Of a stretch of DNA of 37,728 bases, positions 24,421-33,522 are shown in pieces. The stretch's first letter is position 1; every line of letters starts with the position of its first letter. A program made the translations under genes and the position numbers. Where the stretch lies: contig JAGGYV010000220.1 of assembly GCA_021162325.1 (NCBI GenBank), positions 1 to 37,728 of the forward strand, read 5' to 3'. This DNA comes from Desulfobacteraceae bacterium. GTDB lineage: Bacteria; Desulfobacterota; Desulfobacteria; Desulfobacterales; Desulfosalsimonadaceae. Under the pieces are notes generated by a model. The model was not told the origin of the DNA. It saw only the letters and a list, made by a program, of their open reading frames with translations, and ran no database searches.

Positions 24421-25251
24421 TTAATTCCCTTTCAGAACATCGATCATGGTAAACACTTTTCCGCGTAGATGGGCTTCGATTTTTTTCTGGAGAAAGCAAA
24501 TCGCATCAAACGTTCCCCATGAATAGATATCCCGGCCATTGATGTTGTGTGAAAAACTGAACTGGGCGGTTTTATCCGGAGCGTCCAGTGTGTAGGTATG
24601 CCAGGCATGACCGTTTAAATATTGTTCGGGGATTTTCCATTGGTTTTTTTGAATTTCCGGATTCCGGATTTTGATAATGTCGTTTTCGGCAAAATTAACC
24701 CCGAGTTTGTTGAAATAAGTCACCATGGCTTTTGCCGTGCCGCTGGTATCCACTTTTGTTGTCTGGTGACTTTCCCTGATCTCCAGGCTGTAGCCGTCAA
24801 ACAGGCCGGGGAAATTTTCTGCCGCATACTCCATCATGGCCTGAAACCCCACGATCTGTTTGGCCATGTTTGGGGCAATCACCGCAGAGATCTGAGAATT
24901 TCGGATGGTTTGTTCCAGCATCGCCCGGTCTCCGCCGGTGGTTCCCATGACAAACGGTAACGCATGACGGCAGTAAAACGCTGCGTTGTCGTTGACTGCC
25001 ACGGGTAATGTAAAATCAACCGTAATAAAGGGCCCCACGGTTGCCTTGATTTTTTCAATTATATCATCCCGAGTATCCGGCTTTATCAGTTGAACGGGTG
25101 TTTTATCAATTACAAACTCCGATGCCGGGATGTCCGGTCCGGTCAGGGAGTGGCGTACAAGTTCAAATCTTTTGTCAGTCAGAATATGTTTCGCGATGCT
25201 GGCGGCCACATTACCCGGTATTCCGTTGACCATAACGTTTAATCGGTTCAT
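24421..25251 (-). CDS. dapB: 4-Hydroxy-tetrahydrodipicolinate reductase, plant-type
   Basis: An NAD(P)H-dependent reductase of the lysine/diaminopimelate pathway, 276 aa. The N-terminal Rossmann motif is altered to VNGIPGNVAASIAKHI. The catalytic region is the plant-like form: VMGTTGGDR, APNMAKQIVGFQAMMEYAAENFPG, and EIRESHQTTKVDTSGTAKAM, instead of the common bacterial ELHHxxKxDAPSGTA. The enzyme supplies meso-diaminopimelate for peptidoglycan. It is the upstream neighbour of the peptide-binding protein (6-base gap), so both are in one operon. The DapB call is strong; the plant-type assignment is from motif memory. Confidence 0.87.
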   Translation of the reverse strand: MNRLNVMVNGIPGNVAASIAKHILTDKRFELVRHSLTGPDIPASEFVIDKTPVQLIKPDTRDDIIEKIKATVGPFITVDFTLPVAVNDNAAFYCRHALPFVMGTTGGDRAMLEQTIRNSQISAVIAPNMAKQIVGFQAMMEYAAENFPGLFDGYSLEIRESHQTTKVDTSGTAKAMVTYFNKLGVNFAENDIIKIRNPEIQKNQWKIPEQYLNGHAWHTYTLDAPDKTAQFSFSHNINGRDIYSWGTFDAICFLQKKIEAHLRGKVFTMIDVLKGN

Positions 25252-25360
25252 TTTTTGCCTTTTTATTTTTTTATCTGGTTTTAAAGATTTTAAACAAGTT
25301 ATTTACGAATCAAAATTTTTTAAGGTTTGAACAAATTTTTTTTAATTTTTCATGATATGC

Positions 25361-27064
25361 TTATTGATTTGAATTCAGTAATATCAAAGCGTTTTTAACG
25401 ATTTCTGTCAATAAATGAAACTGATTCATGTCAGGAGACGTAAGACGTTTTTGCAGATTTGTTAATGCGATGGGGATAAATTGTTCAAAAAAGGGTTTGT
25501 TTTTGATTTTTGACAGATACCCGAAAGCGCCTAAAGACTGTAATATCCTGGTGAGTGAACAATAGCGATAGCCTTGAAAAAATTTGTTTTTATCAATTGG
25601 CATCATTTGTTCAAGTTTTTTGCCGCTGTAATCTATCAGGATTTCCTGGATGGCTTCGGCCAAATTCACATAGGGATCAGTCAAAAGTGACGCCAGGTCA
25701 TACTGGACGGGACCGAGTCTTGCGCCCTGAAAATCAATAAAAAATATCTTACCGTCAGAAACCATGATATTTCTGGATTGCAGATCCCGGTGCATGAAAC
25801 CGGTCACTGAATTTTCAAGGGCGTGGTCTGCAAGGGATTCAAATTCCGTTTTTAAATCTGAATAGGCAACATCTGATTTAAGATAATTATTTAAAAACGC
25901 GTCAACAAAATACCGGCATTCCTTATCAAGGATTAATTGCCGGTCATATGCTTTTGTCTGATAGGTCCAGGCCGGGTCAAATGATTTTTCGCCGTTTATG
26001 GACATGTCAAGCGCCTGGTCGATCACTTTTTTATAAAGGTCAATGACCTCTATATTATTCCGCGCTTTTTGAATAACCGTCTGAAAATTGATGCCCCCCA
26101 GATCCTGGACATAAACCAGGCCGGAAAATACGTCTGAAAGAAAAATTTCCGGAACCGGGATTTTTTGTTTACGCAGGTGGCTGCCGATTCTTATAAATGA
26201 TTCCGCTTCAGCGATTTCTGCTTCTGAATGGATTCCATGGTCTGCCATGATCAGGCTATGGCTGTTTGAAGAGATCCTGTACCATTGCCGGTCTGATCCG
26301 TCACCCGCAAGCAGGGTACGTTCAAGAGGTCCATGGTTTTTTGAGCCAAACGCCTTATCAAAAGCTGTCGGCGCTGTTTTATGGTATACTGCTTCCGTAA
26401 AACTTTCAGGGGTGCCGATATCTTTCCAGTAATGGTTCGTTGACGTATATGCCTTGATCGTCAAACCTTTTTGAATCATCTTTTTATATACATCAATGCT
26501 GGAAATAAACTTGTTTTCCGGGATAAATTCCATAATCAGGGGATCGAGAATCTGGATACCGGTGAACGCCTGGCAGGAGACGTTTTTAGGCATGTTTTCG
26601 TCTTTACCGGAAAATGCAATGATATTTTCATTTTTATCGACCCGCACATGATTGAATGTTTGATAATCATGCATCACAAGGGTTGCCGGGTGAGGATGCT
26701 GTTGATGAAATGCCCGAACCGCTGAAATATCAATGTCGGTTAAAATATCACTGTTGATTACAAGAAATGGCTGGTCGCCTAAAAAATCAGAGACATTTTT
26801 AATGGCCCCGCCGGTGCCGAGGACTTTTTCTTCGTATCGCGTAGTGACTTTTATCGGATAATCCCGGCTCTGTATAAAAGATGTGATCTGTTGGTGCAGA
26901 TGGTGGACATTGATAACAATACCAGTAATCCCCATATTCATCAGCCGGCAAATGGTCAGATCGATCAGGGGGTGTCCGGCAATGGGAAACAAGGGCTTGG
27001 GAATATGTTCCGTATGCGGCCGGAGCCGGGTGCCGTAACCGGCGGCCAGTACAAGCGCTTTCAT
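25361..27064 (-). CDS. MurU-AmgK fusion: MurNAc kinase and uridylyltransferase
   Basis: A bifunctional 567-aa protein. Residues 1-~230 are a sugar-phosphate nucleotidyltransferase (LAAGYGTRLRPHTEHIPKPL, GTGGAIKN, NSDILTDID, HYWKDIGTPESF), as in MurU. Residues ~245-567 are an aminoglycoside-phosphotransferase-like kinase, with the catalytic loop MHRDLQSRNIM (Asp427) and metal motif FIDFQGARLGP (442-452), as in AmgK. AmgK phosphorylates MurNAc at C1 and MurU converts it to UDP-MurNAc, bypassing de novo synthesis. Fusion of both steps supports this pairing. Another sugar substrate is possible. It follows plsB with a 17-base gap. Confidence 0.87.
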   Translation of the reverse strand: MKALVLAAGYGTRLRPHTEHIPKPLFPIAGHPLIDLTICRLMNMGITGIVINVHHLHQQITSFIQSRDYPIKVTTRYEEKVLGTGGAIKNVSDFLGDQPFLVINSDILTDIDISAVRAFHQQHPHPATLVMHDYQTFNHVRVDKNENIIAFSGKDENMPKNVSCQAFTGIQILDPLIMEFIPENKFISSIDVYKKMIQKGLTIKAYTSTNHYWKDIGTPESFTEAVYHKTAPTAFDKAFGSKNHGPLERTLLAGDGSDRQWYRISSNSHSLIMADHGIHSEAEIAEAESFIRIGSHLRKQKIPVPEIFLSDVFSGLVYVQDLGGINFQTVIQKARNNIEVIDLYKKVIDQALDMSINGEKSFDPAWTYQTKAYDRQLILDKECRYFVDAFLNNYLKSDVAYSDLKTEFESLADHALENSVTGFMHRDLQSRNIMVSDGKIFFIDFQGARLGPVQYDLASLLTDPYVNLAEAIQEILIDYSGKKLEQMMPIDKNKFFQGYRYCSLTRILQSLGAFGYLSKIKNKPFFEQFIPIALTNLQKRLTSPDMNQFHLLTEIVKNALILLNSNQ

Positions 27065-27081
27065 AGTTTTTCAACCCTCTG

Positions 27082-29697
27082 TTAATGGGGAAGGAAACGC
27101 CGATACTTTTGTATCACTTCCGTATAAAATTCAATCTGATCCTTGTCTTTTTCAGCTTCGGTCAGTCCGTGACTGGTGAAAAATGTGACCGCATTCTTAT
27201 AATTAATTTTGGACAATGCCTCTGTTCGTTCCACTTCTTTTCTTTTATACATCCTGTTTCCCAAAGACTGAATTTTTTTGATATAGTCTTTGGTATCAAA
27301 AATGGACTGCTTGGTATATTTCTTGTAGAAATTCAGCACGATCCAGTAAGATTCAAAATAGGACACAAGAAAAGCAGCGTACAGGTTCAGTTTTCGATAG
27401 CCGGCTGAAGTCAGATTGTAGGTGTCCGGCAGGGTCTGGTGGGGCATGATAATGGCATCATCAATAAATGCCTTGAGATTTTTTCGTACCAGATATTCCA
27501 CCGGCTGGTCCGGATCAAGAATGAATTCATTTTCAAAAAATTCCTGAAGAAATTTATAGCTGACATGAATATCCACGGATGAAAACTGAAAGGCATCTGC
27601 TTTTAATATGGCAAGTGCGGTAAATGCGGCGGGAATAAATGCGATGATCCCATTATTTTTATAATAATCAAGACCGGGCCGTTTGGAATCACTGATTTTA
27701 AACAAAGGATTGGCAATGGCGGATTTGGAAAACTCGGAGGTACTTTTTTCAATCATTTTACTATCTGCAAAGGCATCCAGTACCTTCTTAAATGTAGTGT
27801 TGCGGTCCCAAAGAAGGGTGTCTGCCAGGTTGGCTCCCTGGGACAGAAGGTACGTCATGTAAGTATTCACATGGGCCATCAGCTGGTTGTAATCAAATCG
27901 TTTTTGACCGCAGTTTAAGATGGCACCGGCAACCACCGCATGGGGTGTGATGAGAGAAACCTGGTTGATCGCGCCAATGAGTTTTTTACCAAACTCAGTA
28001 TATAGCGTTTTGGAATCGCCGGCCGCCGGTATGGAAGACGGCTTTTCCTGTTGGCTTAGATATTCTTTTAAAGAAAAGGGTTCGTGAAAGTTTAAGTAAA
28101 TTTTTCCGTATTTTCTCTTTAAAAATTTTCTGGCTTTGATAACATTTTTCAGGTTTTCCGGGTTTTTTTTCCCACCTTCAATTTCATTGATATAGGCTTT
28201 TTCCTCCAGTACCCGGTCGTAGCCGATATAGATGGGAACAAAGGTCATGTCATCCCAGTCATTTTTGGCAAAGGCATCCATCAACAGAGAGAGCAGCCCG
28301 ATTTTGGGTGTCAGCATTTTGCCGGTGCGGCTTCTGCCCCCTTCGATAAAAAATTCCAGATGAAATCCTTCATCCAGTACTTTTTTAATGTACGCGGCAA
28401 ATATTTTTGGATACAGGAGATCCCCTTTAAATGTCCGTCGGAGAAAAAAGGCGCCGCCGCCTCTGAATATAGGACCCAGAGGCCAGAATGAAAGGTTCTT
28501 TCCTGCCGCTATTAACGGGCAGGGAATGTTGTTAACCAAAAAGACCCAGGATATAATCAGATAATCAAGATGGCTTTTATGGCATGGTACCAGAATCAAC
28601 GGACCTTTTTTGGCCACCTGTCTGATCCGGTCCAACCCGTTATAGTCAATCACCATTCCTTCAAATATATTTTTAAACATCCATTTCAGTGTTATGTCAT
28701 ACATCCGGATGATTGTCGGACTATAATCAGCCGCGATTTCATCTAAAAAGTCCACCGCCTGCTTATGGGCCTGGTGGATGGAGACATCCTGGTCCCGGGC
28801 ATAGTCGGTGATAATTTCCTGAACCTGCTGGTTGGTCAGAATTTCTTCCTGGATTTCCAGTTTGGATTTTAAAATCGGCCCTGTGATTGTCTGGCGGTGT
28901 GCGTTAATCTGGGTTAAGAGATAACGGCGAAGGGCGACCGCCTGGTCTTTTGCGTTTAACTTTGTAATATCCGGTCGATTTAAAAAATCTCTTAAAATAA
29001 TGGGTTCAGACGTTTCGATAAAAATCTTTTTAGGACTTTTAAATAACGCAATCAGGCGTCGGATTTTTCCGGGATTTTCCTGAGTGCCGAAAAATATATC
29101 AATAAAGGTCATTTGAGTGGATCTTGGCGTTCTGCTGAAAAACATCAGATGGGGAAGAAAAATAATCGGTTTTTCAGTATTTTTTTGTATTTCAATCAAA
29201 TAATGCAACGGATCTGTTTTTGATTTTACAAACCGCCGGTAAAACCCTTTTTTTTCAACCAGAGATAGGAGTGCGGTTTCACCGGAGATTAATTTTTCCT
29301 GAATAAATCCGCTTTTATACGGGTCTTGGAGGGAAAAATGTTTAAAAAAGTGGTCAGCAATGCAAAGAAAAATTTTAAAAAATCGGAAAACCGGCTGCCA
29401 CAAAAAAAATCGGTAATCAAACCCGATGCCGGGATGCAGAATTCCTTCATTCTGGTATCGCAAATGGTAAAATAAATATTCGAAATAGCTTTTATATTTA
29501 TTAACCAGAATAACGATTCCTTTTTTTTCAAGATCCTGAATGGATTTTGTATAGGTGCGGGGGATTTTAATATTGATGAAAAATAATTTTAGTATGATTT
29601 GAGATATCAGTCCGGTACTTTTTGGGAGATAGCATGCGAAATGATTGTGTGTTCCGGACACCAGATTATTAATCCATTGATTGAATAGTTTTTTCAT
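27082..29697 (-). CDS. plsB: Glycerol-3-phosphate acyltransferase (PlsB family)
   Basis: A large membrane-associated enzyme that makes lysophosphatidate, the first step of phospholipid synthesis. Acyltransferase motifs are visible: PCHKSHLDYLI (HX4D), FFLRRTFKGD, EFFIEGGRSRTGK and FVPIYIGYDRVLEE. The length, about 871 aa, is slightly longer than the E. coli enzyme (807). An extra hydrophilic C-terminal part resembles the usual PlsB tail. The track uses a TTG start at 29709; the ATG four codons later (29697) is preferred. It is the first gene of the minus-strand envelope operon. Confidence 0.9.
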   Translation of the reverse strand: MKKLFNQWINNLVSGTHNHFACYLPKSTGLISQIILKLFFINIKIPRTYTKSIQDLEKKGIVILVNKYKSYFEYLFYHLRYQNEGILHPGIGFDYRFFLWQPVFRFFKIFLCIADHFFKHFSLQDPYKSGFIQEKLISGETALLSLVEKKGFYRRFVKSKTDPLHYLIEIQKNTEKPIIFLPHLMFFSRTPRSTQMTFIDIFFGTQENPGKIRRLIALFKSPKKIFIETSEPIILRDFLNRPDITKLNAKDQAVALRRYLLTQINAHRQTITGPILKSKLEIQEEILTNQQVQEIITDYARDQDVSIHQAHKQAVDFLDEIAADYSPTIIRMYDITLKWMFKNIFEGMVIDYNGLDRIRQVAKKGPLILVPCHKSHLDYLIISWVFLVNNIPCPLIAAGKNLSFWPLGPIFRGGGAFFLRRTFKGDLLYPKIFAAYIKKVLDEGFHLEFFIEGGRSRTGKMLTPKIGLLSLLMDAFAKNDWDDMTFVPIYIGYDRVLEEKAYINEIEGGKKNPENLKNVIKARKFLKRKYGKIYLNFHEPFSLKEYLSQQEKPSSIPAAGDSKTLYTEFGKKLIGAINQVSLITPHAVVAGAILNCGQKRFDYNQLMAHVNTYMTYLLSQGANLADTLLWDRNTTFKKVLDAFADSKMIEKSTSEFSKSAIANPLFKISDSKRPGLDYYKNNGIIAFIPAAFTALAILKADAFQFSSVDIHVSYKFLQEFFENEFILDPDQPVEYLVRKNLKAFIDDAIIMPHQTLPDTYNLTSAGYRKLNLYAAFLVSYFESYWIVLNFYKKYTKQSIFDTKDYIKKIQSLGNRMYKRKEVERTEALSKINYKNAVTFFTSHGLTEAEKDKDQIEFYTEVIQKYRRFLPH

Positions 29698-30093
29698 TTT
29701 TGCTCGCAAATTAATTTAATTAAAATAGCAGGGAAAAATACAACATTGCCGATAACTTTAAAGGTCAATTCTTAGCAATGGGATTTTACATATTACAGCG
29801 CATTATTAAATATTACGGCGCACTACAGTGCGCCGCAATTCTTTATTATATTTAAATTTAAAATAAAAAATATCAAGTAATTCTTTTGTTTGCAAGCGTA
29901 TATTCCGGTAAGCATATAAAAGGTGATTGAATTTAAAAATTTTATCCGGTGGGCGCTTTAAAATTTGAGAAATTTTACCTTGCTTTAAAAAAAAGCGTAT
30001 GTTACCTATTTTAAATAAATCGGTATACAAAAAAAGTCCTAAGTAGCTTAAATTATAAAGATAATAAATCATTAAGAAGGAGGAGTCGGCTTT
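29698..30093. other. Divergent intergenic region with hairpin
   Basis: About 400 AT-rich bases between plsB (minus) and the small membrane gene (plus), presumably holding both promoters. A perfect hairpin, CGGCGCAC-TACA-GTGCGCCG, lies at 29816-29835 without a U-run. The 88-codon minus-strand frame here looks like AT-rich chance. Confidence 0.5.
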
Positions 30094-30375
30094 ATGAAAA
30101 CGTTAATAGGCGGTGCAATAGCAGCCGTAATCGGAGTTATCGGTTTGGCGATTTGGTTTGGTGCATTTTTGCAGCTTCTTGCAGGCGCAATTCCTAGTAT
30201 GCTGTTGCTTGGTGGATGTCTGGCGCTTTATCTGGGATTTGATGAATTGAAAGATACCTGGCAGAATGAAAACGGTATCGCACCGGCTGATCCGGGTGCC
30301 GGGTCCGACGTAGACAAATTCAAAAAAGAAAACGAGGATCTGAAATCAGAAATAGAGGCCTTGAAAGAAAAATAA
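30094..30375 (+). CDS. Small membrane protein with coiled-coil tail
   Basis: A 93-aa protein. Residues 1-48 contain two hydrophobic helices rich in Gly, Ala and Ile (IGGAIAAVIGVIGLAIWFGAF; IPSMLLLGGCLALYLGF). The second half is hydrophilic, ending in a short heptad-like coiled coil (DKFKKENEDLKSEIEALKEK). A strong ribosome site (AGGAGGAG) precedes the ATG by about 10 bases and an efficient terminator follows. It is therefore a stand-alone, probably well-expressed gene. The family is not recognised; a membrane-anchored scaffold is plausible. Confidence 0.8.
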   Translation: MKTLIGGAIAAVIGVIGLAIWFGAFLQLLAGAIPSMLLLGGCLALYLGFDELKDTWQNENGIAPADPGAGSDVDKFKKENEDLKSEIEALKEK

Positions 30376-30408
30376 ACGATTTGTTTATATCTTCGTATCA
30401 GTTTTTAA

Positions 30409-30441
30409 AAACCCTGTAGCCATAAGCTGCGGGGTTTTTTT
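30409..30441 (+). terminator. Intrinsic terminator after the small membrane gene
   Basis: AAACCCTGTAGC-CATAA-GCTGCGGGGTTT forms a 12-bp stem (two G-U pairs) followed by seven T. It starts 33 bases after the stop codon. Confidence 0.88.
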
Positions 30442-30478
30442 GTGTGCTCTCAAGCCTGATTTGCCCATTTGCTGTGTT

Positions 30479-30892
30479 ATAAGGGGATCGCGGTAAAACG
30501 CTACAGCATCACCCCGTATGCCCATAAGCGCTAATTTGTTTTGTATACATTTACATGTTTCATTTATGCCGTACTGGGTTGTTTTAAAAGATGAACATCG
30601 AACGTCCAACGTTGAACATCGAATAATGATGTCGCTTTGCTCCGTAATTTAATCCCATTTTATTTCAAAAATCCGATGACCACCTGAATGACGATTTCTT
30701 TTTTTTCAGCTGTTTTTTCTGGTTTTCACGGTCTTCGGCGAGAACCCATAAATCTTGTACTTGTTTTTATCTTTCATTCAACATTCGATGTTGGGCGTTC
30801 GATGTTCGATGTTTTTTTAGTGGGAACCCGAAGCATCATGCCCCTACAGTCCTTTTCGGTACAAAAAATAACTTAGCGCTTATGCCCCTTAT
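30479..30892. repeat. Nested inverted-repeat element (~410 bp)
   Basis: The outer arms CATAAGCGCTAA (30523-30534) and TTAGCGCTTATG (30873-30884) are exact inverted copies, each adjoined by ATAAGGGG/CCCCTTAT. Inside are a second pair of related inverted arms built on GAACATCGAACGTCCAAC (30590-30624 and about 30777-30812). No convincing gene lies within. It is probably a non-autonomous mobile element or two nested ones. Confidence 0.65.
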
Positions 30893-30925
30893 CCCTTGCA
30901 GGGAAGCCCTCGACTATTTTTAAAT

Positions 30926-31630
30926 TCAGATACCATGATTTTTTTGTGATGCAATGGCCGATGTGGCCAGTTGGTCCGCCTTTTCGTTGCCTTCAATTCC
31001 GCTGTGTCCCTTGACTTTAATGATTTTCAAATCTTTAAATTGGGTCATGCGTTTTTTGATTGAATTGACCAAGGATATATTTTTCTTTGCTTTCCAGCCG
31101 TTAATGAGCAGTCCAAGGGCATAGCTGCTGTCCGTGTATAATCGGATGGGCAGATCCGGCCGTTTTATTTCTAACAGGGCGGTTTCAATAGCTGTCAGTT
31201 CCGCAATATTATTGGTTGAATTGCCGATGTATGTTGATATTTCCCGTTCATGATCCCCGTAGCGCATGAATACACCGATGCCCGAAGGCCCCGGATTTCC
31301 GGACGACGCCCCGTCAGTATAGATGATAATAACATTTTTTTCTTCAACGGGCAGGGGAGTCCCTGGCAGATTTTTGGGACTCTTCACCGGGCGAATGCCA
31401 GGCTTTGGCATTCCAGGGGGTGTCTCCTGTTTGGAATCGTTTGTTTGACCATCCGGCTGGATCTCAAATATGGTGTCGGCTTTTACCCAGTATTCGTGTT
31501 CCTGGTCAAGCTGATATTTAATCAAGACCTTATTGTTCTGAATCAGCGGGTTGCCGGCCGGATCGGCGGCCATCCAGACTTTATTTTTTTTAAATCGTTT
31601 GCGTACCCAGTTGGCGTTTTCCGGTTTCAA
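30926..31630 (-). CDS. rnhA: Ribonuclease HI with N-terminal extension
   Basis: Cleaves RNA in RNA-DNA hybrids. The C-terminal ~135 residues form a complete RNase H1 domain with all four carboxylates: YTDGASSGNPGPSG (Asp106), NNIAELTAIETAL (Glu144), LYTDSSYALG (Asp167) and GNEKADQLA (Asp219). The first ~95 residues are an extra domain (NWVRKRFKKNKVWMAAD...VLIKYQLDQEHEYWVKAD), probably small and beta-rich, plus a Pro-rich linker. This extension is not the usual eukaryotic hybrid-binding domain and may help substrate binding. The gene lies 12 bases downstream of the NamZ-like gene, in the same operon. Confidence 0.93.
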   Translation of the reverse strand: MKPENANWVRKRFKKNKVWMAADPAGNPLIQNNKVLIKYQLDQEHEYWVKADTIFEIQPDGQTNDSKQETPPGMPKPGIRPVKSPKNLPGTPLPVEEKNVIIIYTDGASSGNPGPSGIGVFMRYGDHEREISTYIGNSTNNIAELTAIETALLEIKRPDLPIRLYTDSSYALGLLINGWKAKKNISLVNSIKKRMTQFKDLKIIKVKGHSGIEGNEKADQLATSAIASQKNHGI

Positions 31631-31642
31631 TTTAATGATTCC

Positions 31643-32818
31643 TTATTTATATAGGTAGAATTTTTTAGCGGACAAGCGGTATTCTTCCAGCTCATTTATC
31701 CAACCTTTGCGGATCGACTGGATATTATCGAGATTTTCGATTTGTCGGCGTATGACGTCATTGCCGATAATCATATCTATCGGTTGTTTTTCCCATTCGT
31801 ATTCATAGGGGGGGGCTTTCCATTGAAACTGATCTTTGTGATGAAAAATAATTGCGCAAAGCAAATGCAGGGATGTCAAATAAGGCTCAAACTGGTAGGG
31901 GTCTGTGATATGGATCTGGAAGCCTTTGCACACCTGCCCGGCCCATTTGTGGGATGTCGGTTCAAATGCCACCGGTCGGAGCACTCCGCCCGGGATGCGG
32001 GGTCCTTTTATAAAAGACAGAATTTTATCAATATTAATAAACGGCGCGCCAAATTGTTCAAACGGCAGGGTCGTTCCCCGGCCTTCGGAAATGTTGGTTC
32101 CTTCCCATATGACCTGGCCGGGATACACCATGGCGGAAGTCGGAGTGGGCAGGTTCGGTGATGGCAGTACCCAGGGCAGGCCGGTATCCTGAAAATACAT
32201 TTGTCGCTCCCATCCGGTCATGGGAATGATGTCGAGCTGACAGTTGATGTTAAAGGTCCGGTTAATATATGCCGCATATTCCCCCATGGTCAGTCCGTGC
32301 CGCATGGGAAGTGGATATCTGCCGACAAATGAAGATACGGACAGGCACAGGCAGTTCCCCTCAACCTGTATCCCGTTGACAGGGTTTGGGCGGTCAAGGA
32401 CGATGACTTTTTTATTTTGTTTGGCTGCAATCTCCAGGCAATAGGATAGGGTTGATGTAAAGGTATATACCCGTGTACCGACATCTAACAGGTCTATGAT
32501 CAACACATCAATCTGTTCAAACATCTGAGGGGTGGGAATACGGGTTTTACCGTACAGGCTGAAAACAGGTATTTTGAGTTCTTCATCGATAAAATCATCA
32601 GATTCAATCATATTGTCCTGTTTTTCAGCAAATAAACCATGCTGGGGCGAAAACAGCGCCGTCAGTTGTCCGGGGAATTTATTATGCAGCAGATTCTTTG
32701 CGTGTTGATAATGAGTGTCTACAGACGCCGGGTTGCATAATAAGCCAATCCGCTTGCCGTTTAGCCATTTCCGTGGCTCTGCAATGAGGGTTTCTAATCC
32801 GGTGGTAACTTTTGCCAT
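31643..32818 (-). CDS. namZ: NamZ-like exo-beta-N-acetylmuramidase (DUF1343, GH171)
   Basis: A 391-aa member of the DUF1343 family, which includes the NamZ exo-muramidases that release MurNAc from the non-reducing end of glycan fragments. Typical stretches are LFSPQHGLFAEKQDNM, DVLIIDLLDVGTRVYTFTST, VLDRPNPVNG, LPMRHGLTMGEYA and WEGTNISEGRGTTLPFEQFG. The N-terminus (MAKVTTGLETLIAEPRKWL) has no signal peptide, so the enzyme is probably cytoplasmic, unlike exported homologues. It would feed MurNAc to the AmgK-MurU fusion 5 kb away. It forms an operon with rnhA. Confidence 0.88.
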   Translation of the reverse strand: MAKVTTGLETLIAEPRKWLNGKRIGLLCNPASVDTHYQHAKNLLHNKFPGQLTALFSPQHGLFAEKQDNMIESDDFIDEELKIPVFSLYGKTRIPTPQMFEQIDVLIIDLLDVGTRVYTFTSTLSYCLEIAAKQNKKVIVLDRPNPVNGIQVEGNCLCLSVSSFVGRYPLPMRHGLTMGEYAAYINRTFNINCQLDIIPMTGWERQMYFQDTGLPWVLPSPNLPTPTSAMVYPGQVIWEGTNISEGRGTTLPFEQFGAPFINIDKILSFIKGPRIPGGVLRPVAFEPTSHKWAGQVCKGFQIHITDPYQFEPYLTSLHLLCAIIFHHKDQFQWKAPPYEYEWEKQPIDMIIGNDVIRRQIENLDNIQSIRKGWINELEEYRLSAKKFYLYK

Positions 32819-33522
32819 ATGCGAGAGGCCCCTTCCAGGTTTGTTTAAAGAAATAGAAAAATGTGTTTCTGAATGCGTGTTTTAAAGTCATGTGGCTGAC
32901 ATGTTATTAGCGGTGCATGATAAAAAACTGAAAATCAGAACTGAACAGCGTTTATTTTAATAAACATGCAACCAGCCGAATTATCAGCTAAATAAAAAAT
33001 TGGAAAAAACAGTGTGTTCGGTTTTTTATTAAATTGTCGGATATGTATGAAAAACAATGAAATTTTAAGAAAATGGTAAAATTTCAAAGGTAATGGATTG
33101 TTGATAAAGTCTGTAAGTATTCCTAAGCGCCTTAATATTGCTGGTGATTTGCAAAATGAATGAATTATTAGAAGTTTTAAATAGTTGTACTAAGTCGATA
33201 GTCTAACCTGCTTAGAATTATATAAATATATATTGTTTAAAAATCATTTTCAAAAAAAGCAATATCGCTAAAAACACAATTTGACGTCAAAGTGGATTTA
33301 CTTTATAAATGTTTCAAATTTCCTGCTGATGGTTTCTTGATCAATCAGCACAAATCCTAAGTTAACCATGAATAAAATTTATTGCCCTTCCATTTGTCTG
33401 TATAGCAAAATGGTATTTCTTTTTTTGTTGTTTTATTCGTCTTTTGTAACCGATTTTAATGGCCTCAACAAGTAGTATTTTTAGCACGTTTCATGTGTAT
33501 TTTGGCAAGGAAGAAGCCCCCT
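32819..33522. other. AT-rich region upstream of dnaA
   Basis: About 700 bases with no gene. It is AT-rich and lies next to dnaA, so it was checked as a possible origin. I found no TTATCCACA-type DnaA box cluster; the nearest match is a lone TTATCAACA-like site around 33110. It probably holds the promoters of namZ and dnaA. Confidence 0.45.

Noticed and set aside
29806-30072. 88-aa minus-strand ORF between plsB and the small membrane gene
   Set aside because: Composition reflects AT-rich DNA (Tyr, Phe, Leu, Lys, Ile), it crosses a hairpin and has no ribosome site.
32819-33522. Chromosomal origin next to dnaA
   Set aside because: AT-rich, but no cluster of TTATNCACA boxes was found; one imperfect site is not enough.
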